A stretch of 13,305 bases of DNA from Sphingobacteriaceae bacterium (lineage in GTDB: Bacteria; Bacteroidota; Bacteroidia; Sphingobacteriales; Sphingobacteriaceae). The notes below the pieces were generated by a model. It did not search any database and had not been told where the DNA came from. It saw only the letters and a list, made by a program, of their open reading frames with translations. The translations under genes and the position numbers were made by a program. Positions 13,231 to 13,305 of the stretch are shown here, one piece after another (position 1 is the first letter of the stretch; every line of letters starts with the position of its first letter). The stretch is taken from contig CANJWF010000017.1 of the NCBI GenBank assembly GCA_947478315.1, forward strand, positions 1 through 13,305, written 5' to 3'.

Positions 13231-13305
13231 TCACAACAAAAGAAAGGATATTTCATCGAATTTCCTTCTGTAAATAGTTGGTTTTAGTACATCAAGAAAT
13301 AACCC
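13231..13305 (-). CDS. Possible C-terminal end of an unidentified gene
   Basis: The last 24 codons of a minus-strand frame open at the window edge, ending LKPTIYRRKFDEISFLLL and TGA (13233-13231). The other two minus frames contain stops. The frame ends 9 bases before the terminator at 13171-13221, as a real gene would. The fragment is too short to recognise a product. Confidence 0.4.
   Translation of the reverse strand, partial: GLFLDVLKPTIYRRKFDEISFLLL

Noticed and set aside
1..13305. CRISPR array, toxin-antitoxin pair, phage or insertion-sequence genes
   Set aside because: No regularly spaced direct repeats and no proteins resembling transposases, integrases, Cas proteins or toxin-antitoxin pairs were found.

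Overview
The window is AT-rich bacterial chromosome, most probably from a member of the Bacteroidota. The best direct evidence is two perfect copies of the Bacteroidota -7 promoter element TAnnTTTG (both TAACTTTG) placed divergently between rpsO and hemW. Shine-Dalgarno sequences are absent in front of most genes, and the proteins have the usual look of that phylum. No species can be named from the sequence alone.

Left part (1-4473), all on the minus strand and read right to left: a transition-metal homeostasis locus. It starts with a small exported His/Cys-rich protein (4159-4473). A 311-base untranslated stretch follows, then six closely packed genes: a YciC/ZigA-type COG0523 GTPase, a lipoprotein with histidine in nearly every heptad of a coiled coil, a NiCoT-family nickel/cobalt permease, a thioredoxin-like [2Fe-2S] ferredoxin, a 92-residue protein with a CxxxxCP motif, and a second COG0523/CobW GTPase that runs off the left edge. 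Gaps are 26, 2, -1, -4 and 10 bases, so these six are almost certainly one operon. Together they look like a system for binding metal at the envelope, importing it and delivering it to proteins. Zinc, cobalt and nickel are all possible, and the sequence does not decide between them.

Middle part (4529-7490): a tRNA-Val(UAC) with its own promoter and a strong terminator separates the metal locus from the classic rpsO-pnp pair (ribosomal protein S15, then polynucleotide phosphorylase), which has a small intrinsic terminator between the two genes. The divergent neighbour is hemW, the radical-SAM haem chaperone.

Right part (7491-13305): hemW (plus) converges on a minus-strand group made of a GAF-like/SpoIIE-type PP2C phosphatase, a membrane family 2 glycosyltransferase and a LPG-synthase-TM-type membrane protein. 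The last two overlap by 14 bases. ruvC (plus) starts only 30 bases from that group and overlaps the convergent folK by 8 bases at their 3' ends. A 15-bp-stem terminator and the possible last 24 codons of another minus-strand gene fill the right edge.

The housekeeping genes (pnp, rpsO, hemW, ruvC, folK, tRNA-Val) are intact and ordinary. The unusual content is in the metal locus, above all the histidine-heptad lipoprotein and the untranslated stretch between the His/Cys-rich protein and the first GTPase.
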